Source of the DNA: Lysinibacillus capsici
GTDB taxonomy: Bacteria > Bacillota > Bacilli > Bacillales_A > Planococcaceae
Reading direction: 5' to 3'
Assembly: GCF_003367505.1 (NCBI RefSeq)
Contig: NZ_PXXX01000018.1
Location: 248,001-312,000 of the forward strand
DNA length: 64,000 bases
The notes below the pieces were generated by a model, which was not told the DNA's origin, did no database searches, and was given only the letters and a program-made list of their open reading frames with translations. Each line of letters begins with the position of its first letter. The stretch's first letter is position 1. Positions 37,500 to 47,693 of the stretch are shown one piece after another. A program made the translations under genes and the position numbers.

Positions 37500-38788
37500 C
37501 GTCCTTCCTCCTGTAGCCACTGTCGAGCTTGTGCTATAAAATATAATGAGCCTGTAATGACAACAATATCCTCTTTTTGGCGTTCTTGTAATACTGTTTG
37601 AAGGCTTTTTAGCCATTCTATATGAACCGTTTTATTTGCATGAGTCGACAACATCGCTAAGCTTTCAGCAGGCATTGCATTCGGTAGATCTATTTGTGTA
37701 AAAGTGATCGAGGTGGCAACAGCATCCATTAGTTCTATACTGTTACCATGATCCTTATCTGCTAATGCCGCATAAATAAAGTGATAATTGTTTCTTGGAT
37801 AGACATTTTTTAGTGTTTGGATCAGAGCAGCTGTACCCTCTGAATTATGAGCACCATCTAGCACAATTTGATTCGGCCATTGCTCAAAGCGGCCTGCCCA
37901 TTGCGCACATTGTAGACCTTGACAAATAGAATCATCAGTAATGACAATTGCCCCCTGCTCACGTAATGTTAGTATGGCTGTGATTGCCAAACTTGCATTA
38001 TTTATTTGATGTTGACCAGCCATTTTTAATGGTACATCCTTCATCAAGACAGGGTCCTTTTCATATGTAAAATGCTGATAGTCAGTACTTTGCCAACTAT
38101 TTGTCACCATGAAGTCTTGACCTAAAACATAGCACGTCGCATGTCGTTCCTCTGCCGTGGCTTTAATGACAGCCAATGCCTCCTCATTATGAACACCTAC
38201 AACAACTGGTATGCCTTCCTTGATGATGCCAGCTTTTTCAGCGGCAACCTTTGCGAAAGTGTCGCCTAAAAAGGCTGTATGCTCTAACGAGATCGTTGTA
38301 ATAATAGCTAAAAGCGGTGTTACGACATTTGTCGCATCCAAACGCCCTCCAAGCCCTGTCTCAATAAGCGCTATATCTACACCTTCATGTGCAAAATACT
38401 GAAACATAATGAGTGTAACTACCTCAAAAAAGCTTGGAAATTCACCATTGTAGTGTTCTTCTATAATTTTCGCAAGTTTATTGAAATAGTAGAGAAATTG
38501 CTCATCCGAAATTTGGTGGCCGTTGATGGTCATACGTTCATTAACTCGCTCTAAATGTGGAGACGTAAATGCCCCTACAGTGTAGCCTGCATGTTGAAGC
38601 ATTTCTCTTAATGCGTTCACCGTAGAACCTTTACCATTTGAACCTGCTACATGGATTACTCTTAGCTTGTTGTGAGGTTCATCTAAATGTCCTAGTACTT
38701 CCCGCATAAGGACAAGTGGCGCACGTTTATGATCAACTGCTTTTAATGTAAAAATAAATTTTGTACATTCGTTCATTGTGTTAAACAA
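37496..38788 (-). CDS. folC: Folylpolyglutamate / dihydrofolate synthase paralogue 2
   Basis: 430 residues from a TTG at 38786-38788 (AAGGAG about nine bases upstream; a GTG three codons earlier abuts the ribosome-binding site and is less likely). Motifs: HVAGSNGKGSTVNALRE, ETGLGGRLDATNVVTP (the canonical form of this loop), and VLDGAHNSEGTAALIQTL. In B. subtilis a single folC follows valS. By the GRLDATN loop and the position nearest valS this copy looks like the ancestral one. It overlaps the second copy by four bases. Confidence 0.92.
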   Translation of the reverse strand: MFNTMNECTKFIFTLKAVDHKRAPLVLMREVLGHLDEPHNKLRVIHVAGSNGKGSTVNALREMLQHAGYTVGAFTSPHLERVNERMTINGHQISDEQFLYYFNKLAKIIEEHYNGEFPSFFEVVTLIMFQYFAHEGVDIALIETGLGGRLDATNVVTPLLAIITTISLEHTAFLGDTFAKVAAEKAGIIKEGIPVVVGVHNEEALAVIKATAEERHATCYVLGQDFMVTNSWQSTDYQHFTYEKDPVLMKDVPLKMAGQHQINNASLAITAILTLREQGAIVITDDSICQGLQCAQWAGRFEQWPNQIVLDGAHNSEGTAALIQTLKNVYPRNNYHFIYAALADKDHGNSIELMDAVATSITFTQIDLPNAMPAESLAMLSTHANKTVHIEWLKSLQTVLQERQKEDIVVITGSLYFIAQARQWLQEEGR

Positions 38789-38864
38789 AAGAAACACTCC
38801 TTCTTACTGCAATATCTTTATTTTAGTACAAGTAACGTTTAATAACATAGCAAAATGACAAAAT

Positions 38865-38896
38865 ACAAAAAACACGCAGCTAGCAACTGCGTGTTC
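38865..38896 (-). terminator. Terminator of the hypothetical gene at 38.9 kb
   Basis: Arms aacacgcag (38871-38879) and ctgcgtgtt (38887-38895), U-run on the minus strand. Confidence 0.85.
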
Positions 38897-38910
38897 GTAT
38901 TAATATTATT

Positions 38911-39309
38911 TTAGTGTACTTTGTGAGCACCTAATAAAGCACCCATATTATTTAAAATGGTTTTTGCATCACTATTTAATAATGGATGAACATCTGGGCG
39001 TTGCACTAAGTCAAAAGCATTTTTTAACGTTCTTTTTAGCATCGATATATCAAAATCTGAGCAATATTCATTAATTTTTTGGATCGTTAATAAATCTGTT
39101 CGTGATAATTTAGTGCTATCCTGTTGGGGATTACTATTTGCTAATATGTGCTTAATCAGGACACGGCCACTTGTATTCAATAAACGATAATACTTTGCTT
39201 CGGATAATTTTAAGAGATTCGTTTCGATCAATACTCTCGCGCTTACAAAGTCTAATTCATCACATGCTTTGTTGACTTTTGTAATAATGGTTGCAATATT
39301 TCCTGACAT
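38911..39309 (-). CDS. Uncharacterised small alpha-helical protein
   Basis: 132 residues; I do not recognise the family. Predicted all-helical and soluble, with no signal peptide or membrane segment. It has its own terminator, and GGAGG sits eight bases before the ATG at 39309 (the five-codon-longer frame contains that site), so it looks like a real expressed gene. It lies between valS and folC, where B. subtilis has no gene. An AT-rich 8-bp hairpin (aaaaacca/tggttttt, about 39365-39392) lies in its upstream region. Confidence 0.75.
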   Translation of the reverse strand: MSGNIATIITKVNKACDELDFVSARVLIETNLLKLSEAKYYRLLNTSGRVLIKHILANSNPQQDSTKLSRTDLLTIQKINEYCSDFDISMLKRTLKNAFDLVQRPDVHPLLNSDAKTILNNMGALLGAHKVH

Positions 39310-39522
39310 TCTCAACACCTCCATTGGCTCTTATTTTCTTTACTAATAAAGACTATCTATCTAAAAAACCATCTATTTAGATTTGGTTTTTCACGGCTAA
39401 ATAACATAAAATTAGGTTTTGTTTCCTATTAGTTCAGCGCTGCACATCATCTATTAGACCAATTTATTTAAAATAATACTATATATTTTTTCCTAATTCA
39501 ATGTATATCTTTAGCTCTACAT

Positions 39523-39560
39523 AAAAAAAGCAATGGATGACTTTTTCGTCATCCATTGCT
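39523..39560 (-). terminator. Terminator of valS
   Basis: Arms agcaatggatgac (39529-39541) and gtcatccattgct (39548-39560), perfect 13 bp, followed on the minus strand by seven U. Confidence 0.92.
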
Positions 39561-39566
39561 TCGTCT

Positions 39567-42212
39567 TTACATATTTTTTAATTCTTCTAAACGTTTTAAC
39601 ACAACTGCATGCTTGCTTTCGTAATCTGCTAATTTCTCACGTTCTGCGTTGACTAACGCTTCCGGTGCTTTCGATACAAACTTCTCATTCGATAATTTAC
39701 CTGTAACAAGCTTTACTTCTTTTGCCCATTTCTCTAATTCTTTTTCAAGACGGGCAATTTCTTCCTCAAGATTGATCAGTCCAACAAGAGGCAGGAATAC
39801 CTGTGCTCCTGTCACAACAGCAGTCATTGATTGTCCTGGGGCCTCTAAACCTTCACCAATTGTTAAAGTGTCAGGATTACAGAATTTTTCTAGATATGCT
39901 TGATTATCTTTAAGTACAGCTGCTGTTGCTGCATCTTTCGCTGAAATAAACAACGGTACTTTTTTGCTCATCGGTGTATTTACTTCCGCACGAATATTAC
40001 GTACTGAACGTATAATATCCATTAGGAGCTTCATATTATCTGCTTCATCAGCAAAATGAAGATCTGTGCGTACTGTTGGCCATGCTGCCACTGTAATAGA
40101 TTCACCTTCGTGTGGTAAGTGCTGCCAGATTTCTTCTGTAATGAAAGGCATAAATGGATGTAAAAGACGCATTGTTTGATCTAGTACGTAAGCTAAAATA
40201 GATCGAGTTGTCTTTTTAGCTGCTTCATCTTCACCGTAAAGTGGTAATTTTGCCATTTCAATATACCAAGAACAGAAATCATCCCAAATGAAATTGTATA
40301 ATTCACGGCCAACTTCGCCGAATTCATAACGCTCTGCAAGAGAGGTTACACGTTCAATCGTTTCATTTAAGCGCGTTAAAATCCATTTGTCAGCTACAGA
40401 TTTTTCACCAGTTAAATCGATCTCATCATATGTCATACCATCCATATTCATAAGCGCAAAACGTGATGCATTCCAAATCTTATTGGCAAAGTTCCATACT
40501 GCTTCAACTTTTTCAGTTGTATAGCGTAAATCTTGACCAGGTGATGAACCAGTAGCTAAGAAGTAGCGTAATGAATCTGCACCGTATTGTTCAATGACAT
40601 CCATTGGATCAACACCATTGCCAAGTGATTTACTCATTTTACGCCCTTCACCATCACGTACTAAACCATGAATTAGCACATCTTTAAATGGACGTTGATC
40701 TGTAAACTCAAGGCCTTGGAAAATCATTCGAGAAACCCAGAAGAAAATAATATCATAGCCTGTTACTAATGTATTTGTTGGATAGTAACGTTTATATTCT
40801 TCATTTGCTTCATCTGGCCAACCCATAGTAGAAAACGGCCATAGTGCTGAAGAGAACCATGTATCTAGTACATCTTCATCTTGCGTCCAGTTTTCTGCAT
40901 CTGCTGGGGCTTCTTTACCTACGTATATTTCTCCTGTTTCATTATGGTACCAGGCTGGGATTTGATGGCCCCACCATAATTGACGAGAAATACACCAATC
41001 GCGTATATTCTCCATCCAGCGGGAATATGTGTTTTCAAAACGAGCAGGAACAAAGTTTACTTTCCCTTCTTCGTCCTTTTGCAGCTCTAGGGAAGCATCA
41101 GCAAGTGGTTGCATTTTAACGAACCATTGTGCTGAAAGATATGGCTCAACAACAGCACCAGAACGTTCAGAGTGTCCTACTGAATGCATATGCTCTTCAA
41201 TGCGAATTAACACACCTGCTTCTTGTAAATCAGCAACAATTTGCTTGCGGCATTCGAAGCGATCCATTCCTTTATATTTGCCAGCAAGATCATTCATTGT
41301 GCCGTCTTCATTCATTACTAGAATGCGCTCTAGATTATGACGATTACCAACTTCAAAGTCGTTCGGATCATGGGCTGGTGTCATTTTTACAACCCCAGTA
41401 CCAAATTCCATATCAACGTACTCATCAGCAACAATTGGAATTTCGCGACCTACAATCGGTAAAATAACGTTTTTACCAATTAAGTGCTGATAACGCTCAT
41501 CGTTCGGGTGAACAGCTACCCCAGAGTCACCAAGCATTGTTTCGGGACGTGTTGTAGCAACTTCTACATAGCCAGAGCCATCAGCTAATGGATATTTCAT
41601 ATGATAGAAGGCACCTTGCACATCCTGATAAATTACCTCGATATCAGATAATGCTGTTTTTGCTGCTGGGTCCCAGTTGATAATACGTTCACCACGATAA
41701 ATTAAACCTTTTTCATATAACTGAACAAAAACTGTTTTTACGGCATCTGAAAGACCTTTGTCTAATGTGAAACGTTCACGTGTATAATCTAATCCAAGAC
41801 CAAGCTTTGCCCATTGATCACGAATATGTCCAGCATACTCTTCTTTCCATTCCCATGTTTTTTCGAGGAATTTTTCACGTCCTAAATCATAACGTGTAAT
41901 ATTATCCTCACGCAGCTTGGCTTCTACTTTTGCCTGTGTTGCTATACCAGCATGGTCCATACCTGGCAACCATAGGGCATCATAGCCTTGCATGCGTTTC
42001 ATACGAATGAGAATATCTTGTAATGTTGTATCCCAAGCATGACCAAGGTGTAATTTACCTGTTACGTTCGGTGGTGGAATAACGATTGAATAGGGCTTTT
42101 TCCCACTTTCAGGCTGTGCCTCGAAGAACTTCCCTTGTAACCACCATTCATAGCGACCAGCTTCAATGGACTGTGGGTCATATTTAGTTGGCATTGAAAT
42201 GTTTTCTGTCAT
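39567..42212 (-). CDS. valS: Valyl-tRNA synthetase
   Basis: 881 residues, class I synthetase. HIGH-type motif [16 protein letters not shown], the CP1 editing domain with [10 protein letters not shown] and the KMSKSLGNG loop, an anticodon-binding domain, and the C-terminal coiled coil ([21 protein letters not shown]) that clasps the tRNA. It charges tRNA-Val and edits mis-activated threonine. Preceded by a T-box leader with a GUA specifier. Confidence 0.98.
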   Translation of the reverse strand: MTENISMPTKYDPQSIEAGRYEWWLQGKFFEAQPESGKKPYSIVIPPPNVTGKLHLGHAWDTTLQDILIRMKRMQGYDALWLPGMDHAGIATQAKVEAKLREDNITRYDLGREKFLEKTWEWKEEYAGHIRDQWAKLGLGLDYTRERFTLDKGLSDAVKTVFVQLYEKGLIYRGERIINWDPAAKTALSDIEVIYQDVQGAFYHMKYPLADGSGYVEVATTRPETMLGDSGVAVHPNDERYQHLIGKNVILPIVGREIPIVADEYVDMEFGTGVVKMTPAHDPNDFEVGNRHNLERILVMNEDGTMNDLAGKYKGMDRFECRKQIVADLQEAGVLIRIEEHMHSVGHSERSGAVVEPYLSAQWFVKMQPLADASLELQKDEEGKVNFVPARFENTYSRWMENIRDWCISRQLWWGHQIPAWYHNETGEIYVGKEAPADAENWTQDEDVLDTWFSSALWPFSTMGWPDEANEEYKRYYPTNTLVTGYDIIFFWVSRMIFQGLEFTDQRPFKDVLIHGLVRDGEGRKMSKSLGNGVDPMDVIEQYGADSLRYFLATGSSPGQDLRYTTEKVEAVWNFANKIWNASRFALMNMDGMTYDEIDLTGEKSVADKWILTRLNETIERVTSLAERYEFGEVGRELYNFIWDDFCSWYIEMAKLPLYGEDEAAKKTTRSILAYVLDQTMRLLHPFMPFITEEIWQHLPHEGESITVAAWPTVRTDLHFADEADNMKLLMDIIRSVRNIRAEVNTPMSKKVPLFISAKDAATAAVLKDNQAYLEKFCNPDTLTIGEGLEAPGQSMTAVVTGAQVFLPLVGLINLEEEIARLEKELEKWAKEVKLVTGKLSNEKFVSKAPEALVNAEREKLADYESKHAVVLKRLEELKNM

Positions 42213-42273
42213 ATTGACTCCTCCTATTGTTTGAAAACTGTTGGTAAAGAAATACTATTTATTTTTTACCCAA

Positions 42274-42557
42274 TAAAAAAACTCCTCTCGTCTAAAAGGA
42301 CGAAGGAGTTTTAGTTCGCGGTACCACCTTTAATTCCAGCAGGGTTAAGATAAATATTAAATAACATATTTTCTCAGCCTATTCTACTGGCTCTCAATTC
42401 GGTAACGGTGTTTAACCGGCTTTAACTACTATTATTTCACTAAAGCTGCTCAAGGGCTACCTTCAATTTCGTACAAATAGAAACTTCTCAGCTACCGTTT
42501 CCTCTCTGAAAATGTAGTCAAAATTTACTCTTCCCTATCATAGCATCTGTATTTGAT
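42274..42557 (-). ncRNA. T-box leader (tRNA-Val responsive) of valS
   Basis: On the minus strand: AGAGTAAA, CAGAGAGGAAACGGTAGCTG of stem I, GAAGGTAGCC with the probable valine specifier GUA (42458-42460), T-box core AGGTGGTACCGCG (42317-42329), then a terminator with arms aactcct (42280-42286) and aggagtt (42304-42310) and a U-run. Uncharged tRNA-Val should allow read-through into valS. Confidence 0.93.
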
Positions 42558-42564
42558 TTTCCTT

Positions 42565-42594
42565 ATTGTACCGCAGGATCGTGTCATTTTTCAA
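42565..42594 (-). promoter_or_regulatory. Promoter of valS
   Basis: TTGAAA (42589-42594), 18-base spacer, TACAAT (42565-42570) on the minus strand, just upstream of the T-box leader. Confidence 0.6.
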
Positions 42595-42652
42595 GTGATT
42601 TAGTCATCTTTTAGTAAGAGGAAAGTAAATAGAAAAGGAAGTGACAATTCAA

Positions 42653-42847
42653 ATGCGACGACGCAAGTATAACCCTTGGCTTTTACCACCTTGGCTACGA
42701 CAAGTTCGTTTTTATTGCAGAACCATCATCGTGCCGATTTGTGCTTTTCAGTTTATCCGTGTCATTATTGTGCCAACATCAGGTGATTTAGTCTTCTTAT
42801 TACTCCTGCTACTTCTCTGCTATTTACTTTTGAAAGACATCATTTGA
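42653..42847 (+). CDS. Small hydrophobic membrane protein, unknown function
   Basis: 64 residues: a basic, Trp/Pro-rich N-terminus (RRRKYNPWLLPPWLRQVRF) and two closely spaced hydrophobic segments ending in KDII. GGAAG lies 11 bases before the ATG (a GTG four codons earlier abuts it). Divergent from valS; its last 24 bases overlap the 3' end of the opposing coat-protein gene. I do not recognise a family, but composition and ribosome-binding site favour a real gene. Confidence 0.6.
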   Translation: MRRRKYNPWLLPPWLRQVRFYCRTIIVPICAFQFIRVIIVPTSGDLVFLLLLLLLCYLLLKDII

Positions 42848-43498
42848 AACACGAACTTTAAGCGGTGTATATTCTTCTGTTAGATCCCAAATCATAGAAG
42901 GCACTTCATGCCAAGTACTGGATTCGCGTACAACAATATGGCTTGAGGATTCTCTTAATACAGCTTTTTGGTCAACTGTTGTAGAATTCTCTTGGCGTGA
43001 AGCTGCTGCTACTGCGGCAGGTTGTTTCACTTGAACACTTTCTTCAATTGCAGCCAATGTCTCCTCTTGTTCGAAAGCATGTGTTGATAGGTGCGGATTG
43101 TCTAACACATCTTTTTCAACAACAGGTTCATACTCATTGAAAGCGCTTGTGACTGTCCACTCAAGCTGACACATCTGATTTGTTAGACTAGGGCGAATAT
43201 CCTTGACCATTAAATCTTTGACATCTGATTCTTTTGGTAAATCCACATGTAAAGGAACGGCATACTCAAAATAACCAGTATCTCCTTGAATATCAAGGGC
43301 ATCAATTGTAATTAAATCTTCATTTTCCGCAAATGCTTGCATATCTTGAAAATCAAAGCGAACGTGTGCGGTGATATGATAGATGCCCATAAGTCGCAAA
43401 GAATCCTCTAACTGCATTGCCTGCCACTGTGGCTTAATTTGAACAGCTGCTATTTCAGTTGGGCAGCCATATCCAGGAAAACAAAATGTTTCGCGCAT
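42824..43498 (-). CDS. Probable spore coat assembly protein in the spoVID position
   Basis: 224 residues. An N-terminal beta-rich domain (LEDSLRLMGIYHITAHVRFDF ... IDALDIQGDTGYFEYAVPLHVDLP ... LEWTVTSAF) resembles in style the N-terminal domain of SpoVID/SipL-type morphogenetic proteins. An acidic and Ser/Thr/Gln-rich tail follows. It lies between hemL and valS, where B. subtilis has spoVID and ysxE. If it is SpoVID it is less than half the usual length (575) and lacks the C-terminal LysM domain. The ATG at 43498 has no close ribosome-binding site; GGGAGG lies 27 bases upstream, followed in frame by ATT-ATT-ATC, so the start is uncertain. Confidence 0.55.
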   Translation of the reverse strand: MRETFCFPGYGCPTEIAAVQIKPQWQAMQLEDSLRLMGIYHITAHVRFDFQDMQAFAENEDLITIDALDIQGDTGYFEYAVPLHVDLPKESDVKDLMVKDIRPSLTNQMCQLEWTVTSAFNEYEPVVEKDVLDNPHLSTHAFEQEETLAAIEESVQVKQPAAVAAASRQENSTTVDQKAVLRESSSHIVVRESSTWHEVPSMIWDLTEEYTPLKVRVSNDVFQK

Positions 43499-43608
43499 AT
43501 TCCAAGTTTTGTGTTCGATAATAATCCCTCCCTTTGCATCATATGACGATTTGAAGGATAGTATGCTAGGATGTTGCCATTTGAACAGAGTTAAAAATAG
43601 ATACTACT

Positions 43609-43649
43609 AAAAAAATGGCATGCTAGAAGTAATAGTCTAGCATGCCATT
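43609..43649 (-). terminator. Terminator of the SRPBCC gene (duplicated hairpin, copy 1)
   Basis: Perfect 14-bp stem: aatggcatgctaga (43614-43627) and tctagcatgccatt (43636-43649), followed by seven U on the minus strand. Its core gcatgctaga/tctagcatgc recurs at 44622-44653. Confidence 0.9.
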
Positions 43650-43668
43650 CCCATGGATGTTCGTATCA

Positions 43669-44115
43669 TTAAACATTTACTAATTTAATTTTATTAGCTA
43701 CACGATCTGTTAGCATTTGTGTTGCCTTTGGTACGATCGGTTTAAAAATCGGATTGAGAACAGGGCCAGCTAACCCGCCTGCAATGACTTCTAAGAATCC
43801 TGTCATTTTAGTATTTTCAGCGTCGATACTTTCTGCGAGGAAATAGCCATTTCCTGTGAAGTTATCAGAAAGCCCCTTTAATTCAAATGTAACTTTTGAT
43901 GGTGCTATCCATTCTAAGATTGTAATTTCTACTTCAACTGTTTTTTTCAAAACGCCAACATTGCCTTTAAAAGTCCAAGTGGAGTGTTTCTCATCAATCA
44001 TTTCATGTGCATTATAACCAGGGACAAGCTTTGCCCATTTTTCCATATCACTAACGAAATCCCATACATGTTCAATCCCTACGGGTACTTCGACCGTGTG
44101 TGTGCCTGTTGCCAT
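43669..44115 (-). CDS. SRPBCC (CoxG-like) family protein
   Basis: 148 residues. It begins THTVEVPVGIEHVWDFVSDMEKWAKLVPGY, the usual start of a START/Bet v1-like fold, and ends in an amphipathic helix (FKPIVPKATQMLTDRVANKIK). CoxG-type proteins bind hydrophobic ligands, and some act with CO-dehydrogenase-type enzymes; no such enzyme is in this window, so the function is open. Single-gene unit with its own terminator. Confidence 0.8.
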   Translation of the reverse strand: MATGTHTVEVPVGIEHVWDFVSDMEKWAKLVPGYNAHEMIDEKHSTWTFKGNVGVLKKTVEVEITILEWIAPSKVTFELKGLSDNFTGNGYFLAESIDAENTKMTGFLEVIAGGLAGPVLNPIFKPIVPKATQMLTDRVANKIKLVNV

Positions 44116-44621
44116 ATCAATTCACTACTTTCTTTTATGAATAGCTATATTATAAACGATATCGCCCACAATTTGGCTATGCTGAAAGATGTAATTTTGA
44201 CAAAAGCAGGTCCTTCATCCAGTATAGTTGAGCGTACTTACTAGTAAATATATGCTATTGTTCCTTTTTACTCATGTATTCCTCAAGCACTATAATGCCT
44301 TCTGCTTAATCCATTAAAAAAGGTAATGTCAATGGGATATAAAGCAATTTTACAAAGCGAGGGTTTATTCCATTCCGCTAGCATCCTTTCCAGGGGGGCG
44401 TTCGTGAGTGACAACACCTCTAAATAAAATGAGTAGTGAACACTTTTACTTTATTTGAAAATCTTGCTATTAAGAAACATTTTTATGGGGTGGGGTGGAA
44501 GGTGCTTGAATCCCATGGGATAGCTAAAGAGGTGAGCCATAGGAAAGCAAGTAGCCTACAACGGAAACCATTTTCACCTTTCGCAAAAATTCTAGTGATG
44601 GTTTTGTTTTTCAACAGCAGA
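44116..44621. other. Non-coding stretch with decayed repeat fragments
   Basis: About 500 bases without a convincing gene. Two G-rich fragments (44357-44400 and 44486-44570) look like pieces of a palindromic repeat common in this bacterial group. A short plus-strand frame over 44436-44633 has no ribosome-binding site and a repeat-derived sequence. Confidence 0.5.
44486..44570. repeat. Remnant of a Bacillaceae-type dispersed palindromic repeat
   Basis: GGGGTGGAAGGTGCTTGA, ATCCCATGGGATAGCTAAAG, AGGTGAGCCATAGGAAAGCA and GTAGCCTACAACGGAAACCA follow one another. As I recall them, these are the flanks of an abundant GC-rich repeat in Lysinibacillus-like genomes; the central palindrome appears deleted. 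This identification is from memory only. Confidence 0.35.
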
Positions 44622-44653
44622 AGAGCATGCTAGAAATAATTCTAGCATGCTCT
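44622..44653 (-). terminator. Hairpin after hemL (duplicated hairpin, copy 2)
   Basis: Perfect 14-bp stem: agagcatgctagaa (44622-44635) and ttctagcatgctct (44640-44653), tetraloop. It ends the hem operon but has no U-run. It shares gcatgctaga/tctagcatgc with the hairpin at 43614-43649. Confidence 0.65.
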
Positions 44654-44661
44654 ATCAAATT

Positions 44662-45954
44662 TTATTGCGCTAATTGCGCAAATACTTTATGGAATGCTGC
44701 CACTGTTGTCGCAATGTGCTCTTCCGTGTGAGCTGTTGAGATGAATAGTCCCTCAAATTGAGAAGGAGGTAAGAAAATACCTTCCTCTGCCATTAGACGG
44801 AAATATTCAGCGAATAATTGTAAATCTGATGTTTTAGCAGAAGCAAAATCAATGACATCTTCATTCGTGAAGAAGAAGCCAATCATAGAGCCTGCACGAT
44901 TAACAGTGTGCGGGATATTATATTTAGTTGCTGCTTCACGGAAACCAGCCTCAAGCTGATCCCCTAATTTTTTAAAGTAATCATACGTACCATGGTCTAA
45001 ACGGGATAACGTTTCATAACCAGCTGTCATCGCTAACGGATTCCCCGATAATGTTCCTGCTTGATAAATTGGTCCAGCTGGTGCTACTTGCTCCATAATT
45101 TCTTTTTTCCCAGCGAATGCGCCTACAGGGAGACCACCTCCGATGACTTTACCTAAAGTAGTCATATCAGGCGTTACCCCAAAATACCCTTGTGCACAGC
45201 CATAATCTACGCGGAAACCTGTCATGACTTCGTCAAAGATTAATAATGCACCGTGCTCTGAAGTAAGTGCACGCAAACCTTCTAAGAAACCTGGTTGTGG
45301 AGGTACAACACCCATATTTCCTGCTACTGGCTCCACAATGACTGCAGCTAACTCTGTGCCAAATTTCTCAAAAATCACTTTTGCCCCTTCTAAATCATTA
45401 TAGGCAACTGTCAACGTATTGCGGGCGATATCTGCAGGTACGCCAGGGCTATCAGGTAGGCCTAATGTGGCAACACCAGAACCAGCTTTAATCAATAAGG
45501 AGTCACCGTGACCATGATAAGACCCTTCAAACTTTAAGATCTTATCACGTCCTGTCACACCACGTGCTACACGTAATGCAGACATAGTAGCCTCTGTTCC
45601 AGAAGAAACAAAGCGAATCATTTCCATTCCTGGTAAACGGTCTAATACTAATTGAGCTAAGCGATTTTCTGTATAGCTTGGAGCACCGAAGGAAGAACCC
45701 TTCGCAGCTGTATCTGCAATTGCTTTCACTACCTCTGGATGTGTATGTCCTAAAATTAACGGACCCCAAGACAATACATAATCAATATATTCATTGCCAT
45801 CAATGTCTTTAATGATTGCCCCATGGCCAGATTCCATGAAAATCGGGTCCATATTTACTGATTTAAATGCACGTACTGGGCTACTTACACCGCCCGGCAT
45901 TAATTGAACAGCTTCAGCATAGGCTTGTTTTGATTTTTCGTAAGAACGTGTCAT
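44662..45954 (-). CDS. hemL: Glutamate-1-semialdehyde 2,1-aminomutase
   Basis: 430 residues, class III aminotransferase fold. PLP lysine in [19 protein letters not shown], with [12 protein letters not shown] upstream and [11 protein letters not shown] near residue 145. It makes 5-aminolevulinate from glutamate-1-semialdehyde. The stop of hemB abuts its start. Last gene of the hem cluster. Confidence 0.97.
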   Translation of the reverse strand: MTRSYEKSKQAYAEAVQLMPGGVSSPVRAFKSVNMDPIFMESGHGAIIKDIDGNEYIDYVLSWGPLILGHTHPEVVKAIADTAAKGSSFGAPSYTENRLAQLVLDRLPGMEMIRFVSSGTEATMSALRVARGVTGRDKILKFEGSYHGHGDSLLIKAGSGVATLGLPDSPGVPADIARNTLTVAYNDLEGAKVIFEKFGTELAAVIVEPVAGNMGVVPPQPGFLEGLRALTSEHGALLIFDEVMTGFRVDYGCAQGYFGVTPDMTTLGKVIGGGLPVGAFAGKKEIMEQVAPAGPIYQAGTLSGNPLAMTAGYETLSRLDHGTYDYFKKLGDQLEAGFREAATKYNIPHTVNRAGSMIGFFFTNEDVIDFASAKTSDLQLFAEYFRLMAEEGIFLPPSQFEGLFISTAHTEEHIATTVAAFHKVFAQLAQ

Positions 45955-46935
45955 TTATTTCTCCTCCAACCAACGTGCAGCATCTTTTGCATGATACGTA
46001 ATGATTAAATCAGAGCCTGCACGTTTCATGCCTAATAATGTTTCAAGCACAACTTTTTTCTCTTCAATCCAACCATTTATAGCAGCCGCTTTAATCATTG
46101 CATATTCACCTGAAACGTTATACGCAACAAGCGGTAATGGATAGTTATTTTTCATGTCTCGAATAATATCTAAATAGCTAAGGGCAGGCTTGACAATTAG
46201 GAAATCTGCGCCCTCTTCGATATCTGACTCCGCTTCACGGAATGCCTCTAGACGATTTGATGGATCCATTTGGTAGGATTTACGATCACCAAATTGCGGA
46301 GCACCATCTGCAGCATCACGGAAAGGTCCATAGTAACTGGATGCATATTTGACTGCATAGGACATAATCGGGATATGTTCAAAACCAGCTTCATCCAGAC
46401 CAGCGCGAATTGCCGTTACAAAGCCATCCATCATATTTGATGGAGCAATGATATCAGCGCCAGCTTTTGCTTGTGATATCGCCGTGCGAGCTAAAACATC
46501 TAATGAAGGATCATTCAAAATTTGATCGCCCTCAATTAAGCCACAATGTCCATGATCCGTAAATTCACATAAGCATGTATCCGCGATGACTAACAACTCA
46601 GGATGACGTGTTTTAATGAGTCGAGTCGCTTCTTGCACAATGCCATGATCATGAAATGCACCTGTTCCAACCGCATCCTTTTCAGCTGGCAAGCCAAATA
46701 AAATAACTGCAGGAATACCTAATGCTACAACCTCATCCACCTCTGCCTCTAGTTTATCTAATGAAAATTGAAAAACGCCAGGCATTGAATGTACTTCATT
46801 TTTAATATTTTCGCCTTCTATTACAAAAATAGGATAGATCAGGTCCTCTTTATGTAAGTATGTTTCTTTTACCATTGATCTCATCGTTGCATTGGCACGC
46901 AAACGACGGTGTCTTTGAAATTGTAGTTTTGTCAT
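45955..46935 (-). CDS. hemB: Porphobilinogen synthase (5-aminolevulinate dehydratase)
   Basis: 326 residues, TIM-barrel. Zinc-type cysteine cluster [14 protein letters not shown], the active-site lysines in [18 protein letters not shown] and [11 protein letters not shown]. Condenses two ALA molecules to porphobilinogen. Four-base overlap with hemD. Confidence 0.97.
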   Translation of the reverse strand: MTKLQFQRHRRLRANATMRSMVKETYLHKEDLIYPIFVIEGENIKNEVHSMPGVFQFSLDKLEAEVDEVVALGIPAVILFGLPAEKDAVGTGAFHDHGIVQEATRLIKTRHPELLVIADTCLCEFTDHGHCGLIEGDQILNDPSLDVLARTAISQAKAGADIIAPSNMMDGFVTAIRAGLDEAGFEHIPIMSYAVKYASSYYGPFRDAADGAPQFGDRKSYQMDPSNRLEAFREAESDIEEGADFLIVKPALSYLDIIRDMKNNYPLPLVAYNVSGEYAMIKAAAINGWIEEKKVVLETLLGMKRAGSDLIITYHAKDAARWLEEK

Positions 46936-47693
46936 GATTTGTCCCCTACTTTCATAATTTCTTCGATGACTGCTTGCATTGTATAAACGCTTGGCATAAT
47001 ATCCACAGTAGCACCGTATTGTTCAAGAGCTGCTTCCGTAATATGACCGATGGCTGCAATGCGAGCTGCTTCCCAGCCAATATGTGGAACAACTTCCATT
47101 GCATACACGTCAACTGCTGAAGGACTAGCAAAAATCACTGTAACATTTTGATGTTGCTGGATGCAACTGACAATAACAGATGTTTGATCATGTCGTTCTA
47201 TCGTTTCATAGACTGTCCATTCTTTTAATTCAAAAGGCAATCCATCCTTCAGCGTACTTTTCGCCTTTTCTCCTCGAATAAACAGACATCTCGGTTGATC
47301 ACCCGCTACACTCGGAAATTCTTTAACGAAAATATCAGCACTAAATATGGAAGGCATAAAGCTCACTTGAAATCCTAAATTTTCTAATGCTGTTGTTGTT
47401 TTAGATCCAATGGAAGCTATTTTTCCTTTGAAATGACTTGCATTAAATTGATGTCGAAGCATTTTACTAGCAAAAGCTTCTACAGCATTTTGACTAGTAA
47501 AAATCAACCAATCATATTGCTTAGCGCGGTTCAATAGTTCAGGATCCTTGCTATCTAATCGTTCACAAGTTTCAATTAATGGGGCTACGATGGCATGTCC
47601 ACCTAAAGCTGTTATATTTTCGACAATGGTTGTTGTCTTAGATGTGCCTGTTAAAAGTATGGTTTTACCCTTTAGAGGTAAATTACTGGGCAT
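46932..47693 (-). CDS. hemD: Uroporphyrinogen-III synthase
   Basis: 253 residues, two-lobed fold of low sequence conservation. [18 protein letters not shown] at the start, [14 protein letters not shown] and [13 protein letters not shown] in the two lobes, and [16 protein letters not shown] near the end are typical. Closes hydroxymethylbilane to uroporphyrinogen III with D-ring inversion. Eleven-base overlap with hemC. Confidence 0.93.
   Translation of the reverse strand: MPSNLPLKGKTILLTGTSKTTTIVENITALGGHAIVAPLIETCERLDSKDPELLNRAKQYDWLIFTSQNAVEAFASKMLRHQFNASHFKGKIASIGSKTTTALENLGFQVSFMPSIFSADIFVKEFPSVAGDQPRCLFIRGEKAKSTLKDGLPFELKEWTVYETIERHDQTSVIVSCIQQHQNVTVIFASPSAVDVYAMEVVPHIGWEAARIAAIGHITEAALEQYGATVDIMPSVYTMQAVIEEIMKVGDKS

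Noticed and set aside
44436..44633. 65-residue plus-strand frame before hemL
   Set aside because: It lies across the decayed repeat and runs into the hairpin; no ribosome-binding site or family resemblance.
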